A stretch of DNA of 64,000 nucleotides from Myxococcales bacterium (GTDB lineage: Bacteria > Myxococcota > Polyangia > HGW-17 > SLPX01). The position numbers were made by a program, and so were the translations under genes. A model generated the notes under the pieces. It saw only the letters and a program-made list of their open reading frames with translations. It had not been told where the DNA came from and did no database searches. Of the stretch, positions 54,936 to 63,449 are shown piece by piece. Where the stretch lies: positions 1-64,000 of the forward strand of contig SLPX01000028.1 in assembly GCA_007131745.1 (NCBI GenBank), written 5' to 3'. Numbering within the stretch: the first letter of the stretch is position 1; every line of letters starts with the position of its first letter.

Positions 54936-55522
54936 AAGACAAGAGCGATATAGAAACCCCCTGCAATGAAACCGCTTCAAACCCGACCGGTGTTTCCCTG
55001 AAAAACAAACTGGTCGTTTTTCATTGCAACGAAGGCAACCTCGTAAAACCGGCTTTTTCGGATCCTCTTTTAAACGCCGGTGATTTATCCAAAACCGCTT
55101 GGGCCTATCTTCCGTGTACGGGGCGAGTTGACATGGCGGCAGTACTATCCAGTTTCAGAAAAGGGGTTTCAGGGGTGCTTCTTGTCGGCTGTGGAGCGGG
55201 CGCATGCAGGTTTCCCGGCGGCAGCGAACATCGCTGCCAAGCCGAAGACCTTGTATCACGGGCGAAAAGGGTTATCGAAATGGCCGGGCTGGATCCTGAC
55301 CGGGTCGCCTGCACAGCAGGTTTTTCAGACACGACAGAATCACTCGACACCAAACGATCGTTTTCAAACAGTGTTGCAGCCATGCTTGCAACCCTGGCTG
55401 CCATGGAAAAACAACCCTTGTCCCTGTCCCCGGTTGAGCACGGAGAAAAACCGGAGATTTTCGGGAATCCGGAAGAGAATATGACTCCTTCGAAAAAAGG
55501 CGCGGAGCGAGGTGATATATGA
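54932..55522 (+). CDS. MvhD-like hydrogenase iron-sulfur subunit
   Basis: The 196-residue protein matches the MvhD/HdrA-delta domain that carries a [2Fe-2S] cluster and links hydrogenase or formate dehydrogenase to heterodisulfide reductase. Visible features are VVFHCNEGN (normally CxWC), LPCTGRVDMAAVLSSFRKGVSGVLLVGCGAGACRFPGGSEHRCQAEDL and LDPDRVACTAG. The N-terminal Cys pair is reduced to one Cys. The flanks (1-25 and 155-196) are polar extensions. It is overlapped by four bases on both sides. Confidence 0.85.
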   Translation: MKDKSDIETPCNETASNPTGVSLKNKLVVFHCNEGNLVKPAFSDPLLNAGDLSKTAWAYLPCTGRVDMAAVLSSFRKGVSGVLLVGCGAGACRFPGGSEHRCQAEDLVSRAKRVIEMAGLDPDRVACTAGFSDTTESLDTKRSFSNSVAAMLATLAAMEKQPLSLSPVEHGEKPEIFGNPEENMTPSKKGAERGDI

Positions 55523-56718
55523 GCCTCAGAAGCGTAGCCCAAAGATTCAACGTTTCCACCTGCGTGAGCTGCAACAAGTGTTTTGATGTTTGCCCCATAC
55601 ATTGGGCGGACCCAAGGTTCAATCCATCCGAACTCGCCGCGGCCTGCCTGGCCGAGGGCCCTCTGGATGAAAAAGCTCTCTTTACACTGTGGACATGTAC
55701 GGGTTGCCGGGCTTGTTTGGCAAGGTGTCCTGAAAACGCCCCGGATTTCGCCTCCTTTGCTTTCGAAGCAAGAATCGAAACCCGCAAAAAAGGGCATCGT
55801 CCTTCCGCTCCCTACGGTGGAGCAATGGAAATCCTTACGCGCCTCACGGCTGATCATAGGCTCGTCCAAAGAAGGCTCCTTCCATTAACCGAAAAACGGC
55901 GAAAACCCGTTTCGCCCGACGGGGCGCTTGTCTATCTCGGCGTTCTGCCTTTTATCCGCGACATAGTGCACCAGGATTTGGGAGAGAAAGCTCTTTTATC
56001 GGCCGAAGCCGGATTCAAGTTGCTCGACGCCCTTGGAATGGAATTCGGGATGCTGGACGATGAAACGGATTGCGGTCATGATCTCTTGTGGACGGGAGAC
56101 CGTCTTACTTTCAAGGCGCATGCCCAAAGGCTGCGAAGCCAAATTGAAGAAACAGGCGTAAAGCTGGTGATCGTATTCGATGAAGAAACTGCAGATACCC
56201 TGCGACATGAATTCCCGGCCGCGGGATACAGCGTGGAACCGCAAGTAATCACCATGACCGAGTTTCTGGCTCGCAGGGCCGGAACCCTGGATTTCACGCC
56301 TTCCCAAAAAAAGGTCGCATTGCATGTGGAAAGTCGGCGAGGAGATCAGGATCATTGCATGAGACAACTTGCCCGAGCCGTCGAACATGTTCCGGAAACC
56401 GAAATAATAGAACTTACAAACTCCGATCCGATTCCACATTCAACAGGAGTAAAGGGATTCGCTTTTTGCGGCGGCTGGGCCGCTTGTTTACAAAACCGCC
56501 TCCTGGAGTCGGCTGAAAAAAGCGGCGCTCAAATTCTTATAACGGCCGGCATAAACTCAGCTACACACTTGAGATGCATAAACCGGGAAGGCGCATGGCG
56601 CAAAAACTCCATCCCGGTAATGACCGCCGCTGAATTTCTTGCAACCCATAAAGCACAAATAGTCCGGGAAGAAAACCAGTTGCTCGATAGATCCACAAAA
56701 AAAGCTTTGGAGCCGTAG
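55519..56718 (+). CDS. HdrBC-like iron-sulfur protein with degenerate CCG domains
   Basis: The 399-residue protein starts with two [4Fe-4S] motifs as in HdrC/GlpC (Cys15, 18, 21, 25 in CVSCNKCFDVCP; Cys60, 63, 66, 70 in CTGCRACLARCP). Two HdrB/GlpC-type repeats follow, but the paired cysteines of the CCG motif are reduced. TDCGHDLLWTGD replaces E-CCG-x2-x3-G, and FCGGWAACLQNRLLESAEKSGAQILITAGINSATHLRC retains only single cysteines. The non-cubane clusters used for disulfide chemistry in HdrB are thus unlikely to form as usual. It may be an electron conduit or scaffold rather than a heterodisulfide reductase. Confidence 0.85.
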   Translation: MSLRSVAQRFNVSTCVSCNKCFDVCPIHWADPRFNPSELAAACLAEGPLDEKALFTLWTCTGCRACLARCPENAPDFASFAFEARIETRKKGHRPSAPYGGAMEILTRLTADHRLVQRRLLPLTEKRRKPVSPDGALVYLGVLPFIRDIVHQDLGEKALLSAEAGFKLLDALGMEFGMLDDETDCGHDLLWTGDRLTFKAHAQRLRSQIEETGVKLVIVFDEETADTLRHEFPAAGYSVEPQVITMTEFLARRAGTLDFTPSQKKVALHVESRRGDQDHCMRQLARAVEHVPETEIIELTNSDPIPHSTGVKGFAFCGGWAACLQNRLLESAEKSGAQILITAGINSATHLRCINREGAWRKNSIPVMTAAEFLATHKAQIVREENQLLDRSTKKALEP

Positions 56719-56719
56719 C

Positions 56720-58807
56720 ATGTCCCGCAGAATCAGTAAACATCCCATACTAGGGGATCCAGAAAAAGAGCCTATCGAATTTTTTTTCAATGGAAGATCT
56801 CTACCGGCACTACAGGGAGAAACCATCGCCACGGCTCTTTACGGCGCAGGAATCCGAGTTTTCGGCCGGCATCACCGGGACGGAGCGCCGCAATCCATCT
56901 TTTGCGCCAACGGTCAGTGCTCCCAATGTCTTGTTATAGCAGACGGTCGCGCGGTGAAATCCTGCATGGTTGAAGTTGCTCCCGGAATGCAGGTGGAAGA
57001 AGCGGGCGATCTCCCTCCTCTTCCCGCTGATGACGAAAACGCAACAACTTTCAATGAACCACGTACAAACGAAATCGACGTATTGATCGTGGGAGGCGGA
57101 CCGGCGGGCATTTGCGCAGCCGTCGAACTGGGAAAATCCGGCTTCGACTGTCTTTTGATAGACGACAAGAATGAACTGGGAGGAAAGCTTTCACTTCAGA
57201 CCCATTCATTTTTCGGTTCTGTCCGCGCCTGCCATGCAGGAACCCGCGGCATAGATCTTACAGACAAACTTTCCAGGGATCTCCCGGATTTGGACAATGT
57301 AAGCATATGGCTCAGATCCACCGCCGTAGGTGTGTTCAGCGATGGGGTCGTGGGTGTCGTCAAAGACGAAGACTACTTCTTGATAAAACCACGGATTCTG
57401 CTCATTGCAGCGGGCGCACGTGAAAAAAGCCTCAGTTTTCCGGGTTGTGATTTGCCCGGCATATACGGGGCCGGGGCTTTTCAAACCCTTGTAAACCGTG
57501 ATGGAATCCGAGCTGCCGAACGTCTTTTCATAATCGGAGGAGGCAACGTCGGGCTAATCGCCGGCTACCACGCTCTGCAAGCTGGAATCGATGTGGTCGG
57601 TTTGGTGGAAGCGCTTCCCGAAGTTGGAGGTTACAAGGTCCACCTCGACAAACTGAAACGTTTGGGGGTGCCGGTTTGGACATCTCACACGGTTATTCGC
57701 GCAGACGGCAGTGAAACCCTCCAACGCGTGACGATTTCCCGCATCGACAAGTCTTTTCAACCGGTAAAAGGCACCGAACGATCTTTTGATGTTGATACAT
57801 TGCTCATTGCCGTGGGGCTCTCTCCGGTAAACGAACTGGCCGCAAAAGCCGAAGCGGCGGGAATAGAAGTTTTTTCAGCTGGAGACGCCGACGAAATCGC
57901 TGAAGCGTCTGCGGCCATCTTTTCCGGCAAAATAACCGGTCGGAAAATTTCAGCCCGGCTTGGTCGAAGTGTCTCCATTCCTGCCGCCTGGGAACAAACA
58001 GGAAACATCTTGAAAAGTCGGCCGGGCAGAATTCATGAATTGAACCCTGAAATTCCCGATCAAGATATATTCCCGGTGATCGCTTGCAACCAGGATATCC
58101 CATGCAACCCCTGTACGGAAGTGTGTCCTCTCGGATCCATAACAATTCCGGATTCATCCATAACTTCTCCGCCCATCTATTCCGGCAACTGCCTGGGATG
58201 TGCGCGCTGTGTGCTCATCTGCCCCGGCTTGGCGATACGCCTGGTTATGAAAGGGTTAACCCCTTCCACTTCCATCTTGATGCTGCCATGGGAGTTCGGT
58301 GAACAAACCATGAAACCCGGTGACGAAGTCAACACGGTGGACATGGAAGGAAACGTGATCGGTAAAGGTGTAATCAAGGCGATTCGCAAGAGACCGGATC
58401 AGGACAGGCGCCGATTGATCTTGCTGGAAATTCCAGATGATCAAAAGATGACCGTTGCAGGGTTTCAGATACGGTCTCCTGAAACAGGCGATGCCGCCGA
58501 GGATATCCCGGACAGCAAAACAGAAGACGATCCGATCGTGTGCCGCTGCGAAAGGGTCCATCGATCTGAAATCGTTTCCGCTATTCGCGCCGGAACAAGA
58601 GACATGAACGTTTTAAAAGCCGTCACCCGAGCTTCGATGGGTGGATGCGCCGGAAAAACCTGCACTGATCTCATATATCGCATCATGAGAGAAGAAGGGA
58701 TATCGCTCGAAGAAGTCACTCCCTCCACGGCGCGCCCCCTTACCACAGAGGTCCGACTCGAAACATTCGCCGCTCCACTCCAAAAACCCGAGGAGAATAA
58801 ACCGTGA
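56720..58807 (+). CDS. Sarcosine oxidase alpha / proline dehydrogenase alpha-like flavo-iron-sulfur subunit
   Basis: The 695-residue protein has four parts in order. An N-terminal [2Fe-2S] domain has Cys62, 67, 70 and 82 (FCANGQCSQCLVIADGRAVKSC). An FAD/NAD(P) reductase core follows (VLIVGGGPAGICAAVELG, IAAGAREKSLSFPG, LFIIGGGNVGLIAGYHAL). Next is a ferredoxin segment (CNQDIPCNPCTEVCP, CLGCARCVLICP). Last is a BFD-like [2Fe-2S] domain (VCRCERVHRSEIVSAIR...GGCAGKTC). This fuses pieces that are separate subunits in hyperthermophile proline dehydrogenases and hydrogen cyanide synthase-like opine dehydrogenases. It overlaps the DAO-type gene by four bases, its expected catalytic partner. Confidence 0.92.
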   Translation: MSRRISKHPILGDPEKEPIEFFFNGRSLPALQGETIATALYGAGIRVFGRHHRDGAPQSIFCANGQCSQCLVIADGRAVKSCMVEVAPGMQVEEAGDLPPLPADDENATTFNEPRTNEIDVLIVGGGPAGICAAVELGKSGFDCLLIDDKNELGGKLSLQTHSFFGSVRACHAGTRGIDLTDKLSRDLPDLDNVSIWLRSTAVGVFSDGVVGVVKDEDYFLIKPRILLIAAGAREKSLSFPGCDLPGIYGAGAFQTLVNRDGIRAAERLFIIGGGNVGLIAGYHALQAGIDVVGLVEALPEVGGYKVHLDKLKRLGVPVWTSHTVIRADGSETLQRVTISRIDKSFQPVKGTERSFDVDTLLIAVGLSPVNELAAKAEAAGIEVFSAGDADEIAEASAAIFSGKITGRKISARLGRSVSIPAAWEQTGNILKSRPGRIHELNPEIPDQDIFPVIACNQDIPCNPCTEVCPLGSITIPDSSITSPPIYSGNCLGCARCVLICPGLAIRLVMKGLTPSTSILMLPWEFGEQTMKPGDEVNTVDMEGNVIGKGVIKAIRKRPDQDRRRLILLEIPDDQKMTVAGFQIRSPETGDAAEDIPDSKTEDDPIVCRCERVHRSEIVSAIRAGTRDMNVLKAVTRASMGGCAGKTCTDLIYRIMREEGISLEEVTPSTARPLTTEVRLETFAAPLQKPEENKP

Positions 58808-59964
58808 AAACCTGTGATGCCATCGTCATAGGCGCAGGCAGCGTCGGCTGTCCGGCTGCTTATTTTCTTGCCGAAAAAGGACTCCACGTAATTGTCCTAG
58901 AAAAGCGCGCCTCATGCGGGCAAGGTGAAAATAAGGCAGCCATAGGAGGGGTCCGGGCCACGCATTCCGACCCTGCAAAAATCGAGATATGCAAGCAAAG
59001 CCTCCAGATTTTTTCTACCTGGAAGGAAAAACATGGTTTCGACATTGAATGGAAATTCGGGGGTTATTGCTTCCCTGTTTATACCGAAACCCTGGAATAC
59101 AAACTCAAGAACCTCCTCAAAATCCAGAAAGGTTTTGACCTGGATATCGATTGGGTGGATGAAAAACACATCGCTCAATTGGTCCCCGGTATTGAAAAAA
59201 CCGATTTGCGCGGTGGAACATATTCCCCAGGAGACGGACAGGCGAGCCCCATGCTGGCCATGGAAGGGTTCCGCCGGGCCGCCGTGGAAAAGCATGCGGA
59301 ATTCCGCTTCAGGGAACCCGTGGTTGAGATAGAAGTGCAAAATGGCAAAATCCAAACCATTACAACTACAAAAGATACATACATCGCCCCCCTTGTCCTG
59401 AATGCAAGCGGGTCGAATGCAGAACAAACAGGCGCTCTTTGTGGAATCCACATCCCCGTCACCCCGGACAGTCACGAAGCCGGCATTTCAGCGCCCGTAG
59501 CTCGGTTCCTGGATCCGCTCGTGGTTGACATGCGGCCCGGCCCCGAGGGTCGAACCGCCAACTTCTATTTCGGCCAAAACAACCTGGGTCAAATCATTTT
59601 TTGCTACACGCCAATAGAGCCGATAATAGGCAACGATCGGCGTGAAACATCGGAGTTTCTGCCGGTTGTCAGTCGGCGACTTTTTCAACTCATGCCCCGC
59701 CTGCGAAATCTCCTGGTCCGTCGGGTCTGGAGAGGACTTTATCCGATGACACCCGACGGTGTGCCTATCATGAGCGGGGTAGAAGAAATTGAAAACCTTT
59801 ATCTCGCTGTCGGAATGTGCGGTCAGGGATTCATGCTCGGCCCCGGAGTCGGGTTGAACATGGCGTCTCTCATGGTCGACGGTCACCCGGCGATCGACAA
59901 AGACGTTTTTGACAAGCTGTCGTTCAACAGGAACTACACCCGCTCCGCTGAAGTTTTGAAATAA
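58804..59964 (+). CDS. FAD-dependent amine/amino-acid dehydrogenase (DAO family, sarcosine oxidase beta-like)
   Basis: The 386-residue protein starts at GTG 58804, overlapping the previous stop (GTGA). It has the FAD-binding start CDAIVIGAGSVGCPAAYFLAEKGLHVIVLEK, the motif AAIGGVRATHSDPAKIEICKQSL seen in beta subunits of sarcosine and proline dehydrogenases, GGTYSPGDGQASPML, VLNASG and the C-terminal PMTPDGVPIMSGVEEIENLYLAVGMCGQGFMLGPGVG. It is expected to oxidise a secondary amine or amino acid such as sarcosine, proline, hydroxyproline or a D-amino acid; the substrate cannot be read from sequence. It is the last gene of the redox operon. Confidence 0.92.
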   Translation: MKTCDAIVIGAGSVGCPAAYFLAEKGLHVIVLEKRASCGQGENKAAIGGVRATHSDPAKIEICKQSLQIFSTWKEKHGFDIEWKFGGYCFPVYTETLEYKLKNLLKIQKGFDLDIDWVDEKHIAQLVPGIEKTDLRGGTYSPGDGQASPMLAMEGFRRAAVEKHAEFRFREPVVEIEVQNGKIQTITTTKDTYIAPLVLNASGSNAEQTGALCGIHIPVTPDSHEAGISAPVARFLDPLVVDMRPGPEGRTANFYFGQNNLGQIIFCYTPIEPIIGNDRRETSEFLPVVSRRLFQLMPRLRNLLVRRVWRGLYPMTPDGVPIMSGVEEIENLYLAVGMCGQGFMLGPGVGLNMASLMVDGHPAIDKDVFDKLSFNRNYTRSAEVLK

Positions 59965-60038
59965 CCCTGTATATTCGCGACTTCTTTTCAAGCGCTTATA
60001 TACCGAATCTCCTGCTCTCCGGCTTATCCATGGGCACA

Positions 60039-60067
60039 TTGTCAACCAATAGAGAGTATGCTAATTT
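60039..60067 (+). promoter_or_regulatory. Candidate promoter upstream of the S41 protease gene
   Basis: TTGTCA (60039-60044) and TAATTT (60062-60067) are separated by 17 bases and lie about 165 bases before the ATG. This is one mismatch from consensus at -35 and a weak -10. The 59965-60232 gap contains no gene I can support. Confidence 0.3.
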
Positions 60068-60232
60068 TTGTGAACTGGACGATGAGAAGGTGAAAGCCGG
60101 TGTTGGAACCGGTTTTTGGCAATGTTTGGAAACCTGGCCCGGCAAGTCAAGACGAATCCTGTTCCACCTGCTCACGCCTTTCCTGAAATCACTTCTCCCT
60201 TCCGTGCAGGAAAATGGAGGATACGAAGAAAA

Positions 60233-63200
60233 ATGCGACTTAAACCAGCGTTCACACTAATGTTTCTTGTTCTGTTCGCCTGCACCAGCGGAGGAACCCG
60301 CGCCGCGGCAAACAAATATGATTTGAAAAAAATGCCTTTGGTATATGCCGTGATGGGCAAGGTACGAACGCGCTATGTAAACCCGAAGAGAGTCAACCCG
60401 AAGAAAATGCTCCTTCGGGCGCTGAACGGCATTCAAAGAAGCATTCCTGAAGTAATCGTAAGAGAAAAGGATTCTTCCATTGTGGAAATCCAGGTGGACA
60501 GAAGCAAAAAAGATTTCAACATCTCCCAAGTTGCAAGCCCCTGGGCACTGACTGCAAAACTGGAAAAGATTTTTGCTTTCATCGAAGCCAATTTGCGACC
60601 GGAAACAGAGCGTCGCAACGTAGAATACGCGGCGGTGGATGGAATCCTGGAAACACTGGATCCTCACAGCAATCTAATGAGACCTGCGTTTTTCAGGCAA
60701 CTTGAAATCGACACAGCCGGCAGTTTCGGCGGCCTGGGAATAGAAATTTCTATTTGTGACGGCTCGTTGACCATCAGGCGTCCGATGAAGCACACCCCAG
60801 CGTGGAATACCAGGATGAAATATGGAAGAGGCTTTTATCGCATTGAACCCACTGGTCAGGAAGCCGTTTTGAAAAAAGGATCGGATGGATGGTCTCCATC
60901 ACCAGTCAGTTCCGACCATCCAGGCTTGAAAGTGAGAAAGCCGGACACGGTCGTCCGCCTGAAGGCGGGAGATCGAATTCTTCGCATTGAAAATGAATCC
61001 ACTATAAACATGACTCTTGAACAAGCGGTTCAGCGTCTTCGCGGTGAACCCGATACCGACGTGGTCATCTGGATAACAAGAGACGGGTGGCGAAGACCAC
61101 GGCCTTTCTTGATACGCAGGGCACAGATCAGCGTTCCCAGCGTAACTCGTCACACGCTGGGCAAAAATATGGGTTACATCCGAATCAACAAGTTCCAAGC
61201 CACAACCCTGGCGGAAATGACGGCTGCGTTAAAAGCCATGAACGCCGACAACTTGTCGGGTCTAATACTGGATCTCCGGGACAATCACGGAGGGTTGCTG
61301 GATCAAGCCGTCCGCGTCGCGGATCTTTTCATTTCTTCTGGAACAATAGTCTCCACAATGGGGTTCGCCGGGGTTCGCCGACAGGAATTGAGAGCCAGAA
61401 AAGCGTCAACCCTGGCGCCGAACGTGCCCCTGGCCATACTCGTCAACGAAGGCTCTGCCAGCGCGTCGGAAATTGTTTCTTCTACTCTCAAGCAACTCGA
61501 CCGGGCGGTGATTATCGGTGACAACACCTTCGGAAAAGGCTCAGTTCAGGTAATATTTCAAACTCCCGGTGATACCGGCTTGAAACTCACGGTAAGCCAA
61601 TGGTTTGCTCCCGGCAATTTTACCATACAAAAAGTCGGACTGACACCCGATATCCGCACACTTCCGGTACACATAGAAAAAGGCAAACACCCAGTGTTCT
61701 ACACATCGGAACGTCGAAGACGCGGAGAACGTGATTACAAGGATGCTCTTAAGAGAAGCATGGAAGCAACTCCCCTGGAAACAAAACCCTTTGCATCAAT
61801 CCACTATTTGGAAAAGCCTATTCCGGACCATGCTCGAGGCTTTAATTGCAGATTTTGCGGTCAGCCCGAGGATTACGAACCCCCGCCGAATCCCGATGTT
61901 TTTATCAAGGATTCGATAATTGGATTCGCTGAAAGATTGTTGTCTGCAGCCGGCACATCCAGAAGGCTCAACACTCTCAAAAAAGCCCGTCGTTTTTTCA
62001 AAGAAGACCAAATGAAACAAGAAGCCAAGATCGTGGCCAGGTTCAAGGAAATGGGAATAGACTGGTCGGCCGGAAAGCAAGCCGACGGCCGTGTTGATCT
62101 TGAAACAGAAGTCAGAATGGGAAAAAACGGCAGGGTGCTCGGTGGACAAAATCTGGTCATAACCGTCAAAGCCACAAACAAGGGAACCTCAGTCGCCCAC
62201 CGAGTGCGCGCGGAGACCTTTTCCACCAACAACAGGCTGAAAAACCTGGAGTTTTTTCTTGGCAAAATTCCTCCCGGAGAAACAAGAACAGCGACACTGG
62301 AAGTGGTTATCCCCAAAGGTTATCCTCAACAAACGGATATTGTCCGATTCAAGTTTTTCGAACAATTCGGCCGCGCCCCCAAGCACGTAGACAGCAGGAT
62401 CAGGGTCATCGCTCTCAAAAAGCCGCGTTTTGCTTATTCCTACACGCTCAACGAAAGTTCGGATTCCAATCAAAACGGTCTCTTTGAAAAAGGAGAATCC
62501 CTGGAGTTGACTTTGACATTGAAGAACACTGGTCAGGGACCCACTCAAGAAGCGTACGCTGAGCTTAACAACCAGTCCGGCCCAGCCCTGTTTGTGCAAA
62601 AGGGCCGTTTCAGGGTGCCCACGCTTCGGCCGGGAGAAAGCCGATCCTACCGCTTCACATTCGACCTGAAAGAAATCCCAAAAGACAACGGCTTGGCCCG
62701 TGTTCAAATCAATGTTCAAGATTGTGTCATGGGCACCAACACAGGAGAACGATTGGTGTTTAAGGTCTGGCCAAAGGGAACCGGCTTGAACCGCCGCACT
62801 AAACAGGTAAGAGCAAGATCCGATATTCTCAAAAAAGGACAAGACATGTTTCTCTACCTCTGTCCTCACCGTGAATGTTCTCCCCTGGCCAGAATCAGGC
62901 AACCGGAGATATTTTCTGTTTCAGGAGAAATGAACGGGTGGTTCATGACAAGAGTAGAAGGACGTAACGCATTTCTAAAATCATCTCATGTGATCCGAAA
63001 AAAAGAGCGTATTCGATCAAAACAAGGGATTATTCCATACTGGAATGTGATTCCTCCGGAAATAGAAATCACCGGCGACAAACAGGTTACAGAAGCAGAA
63101 ACGATAAAAATGCGGGGCCGTGCATCTCATCCATTCGGTATTGCAGATGTCTACATCCGCGTTTCAAATCTGGAACAAGAAATCATTGCTGAGAAAGTTT

Positions 63201-63379
63201 TCTACAAATCCTCCGGCAGCGCGAAAAGATCACCTGTCCTGGACTTTGCATCCAGCGTACCGCTTAGAGAAGGCAAGAACCTCGTTGAGATAGTTGCAAG
63301 GGTAAACGAACGCATAACCAGCTCAGAAGTTATCGTAATCTTGAAAACTCCTGTGGAACTTGAAAAAACAGCTCAATAA
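60233..63379 (+). CDS. S41 carboxy-terminal processing protease with C-terminal beta domains
   Basis: The 1,048-residue exported protein starts at ATG 60233 (GGAGG upstream; signal LKPAFTLMFLVLFACTSGGTRAAA). The Ctp part has a PDZ-like domain (about 200-300, with LKAGDRILRIENE and MTLEQAVQRLRG) and the S41 core (MGYIRINKFQATTLAEM, LILDLRDNHGGLLDQAV). Catalytic Ser410 is in NEGSASASEI and Lys435 in FGKGSVQ. After residue 500 it has a CxxC (Cys539, Cys542 in NCRFCGQ), then about 400 residues with two CARDB-like Ig domains (LVITVKATNKGTSVAHRV; LELTLTLKNTGQGPT) and a further beta region. Such long tails are seen in Myxococcota-like genomes and probably aid substrate or envelope binding. Confidence 0.9.
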   Translation: MRLKPAFTLMFLVLFACTSGGTRAAANKYDLKKMPLVYAVMGKVRTRYVNPKRVNPKKMLLRALNGIQRSIPEVIVREKDSSIVEIQVDRSKKDFNISQVASPWALTAKLEKIFAFIEANLRPETERRNVEYAAVDGILETLDPHSNLMRPAFFRQLEIDTAGSFGGLGIEISICDGSLTIRRPMKHTPAWNTRMKYGRGFYRIEPTGQEAVLKKGSDGWSPSPVSSDHPGLKVRKPDTVVRLKAGDRILRIENESTINMTLEQAVQRLRGEPDTDVVIWITRDGWRRPRPFLIRRAQISVPSVTRHTLGKNMGYIRINKFQATTLAEMTAALKAMNADNLSGLILDLRDNHGGLLDQAVRVADLFISSGTIVSTMGFAGVRRQELRARKASTLAPNVPLAILVNEGSASASEIVSSTLKQLDRAVIIGDNTFGKGSVQVIFQTPGDTGLKLTVSQWFAPGNFTIQKVGLTPDIRTLPVHIEKGKHPVFYTSERRRRGERDYKDALKRSMEATPLETKPFASIHYLEKPIPDHARGFNCRFCGQPEDYEPPPNPDVFIKDSIIGFAERLLSAAGTSRRLNTLKKARRFFKEDQMKQEAKIVARFKEMGIDWSAGKQADGRVDLETEVRMGKNGRVLGGQNLVITVKATNKGTSVAHRVRAETFSTNNRLKNLEFFLGKIPPGETRTATLEVVIPKGYPQQTDIVRFKFFEQFGRAPKHVDSRIRVIALKKPRFAYSYTLNESSDSNQNGLFEKGESLELTLTLKNTGQGPTQEAYAELNNQSGPALFVQKGRFRVPTLRPGESRSYRFTFDLKEIPKDNGLARVQINVQDCVMGTNTGERLVFKVWPKGTGLNRRTKQVRARSDILKKGQDMFLYLCPHRECSPLARIRQPEIFSVSGEMNGWFMTRVEGRNAFLKSSHVIRKKERIRSKQGIIPYWNVIPPEIEITGDKQVTEAETIKMRGRASHPFGIADVYIRVSNLEQEIIAEKVFYKSSGSAKRSPVLDFASSVPLREGKNLVEIVARVNERITSSEVIVILKTPVELEKTAQ

Positions 63380-63449
63380 CCTTCGTCTTTTCCGCTCGCG
63401 TTTGTTATCATTGGGTTCCTGAAATAGGTAGTAAAGGTTTCTAAGCCCC

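Noticed and set aside
60116..60232. Upstream extension of the S41 protease frame
   Set aside because: It would bury the signal peptide 39 residues inside the protein; the ATG at 60233 starts directly at the signal.
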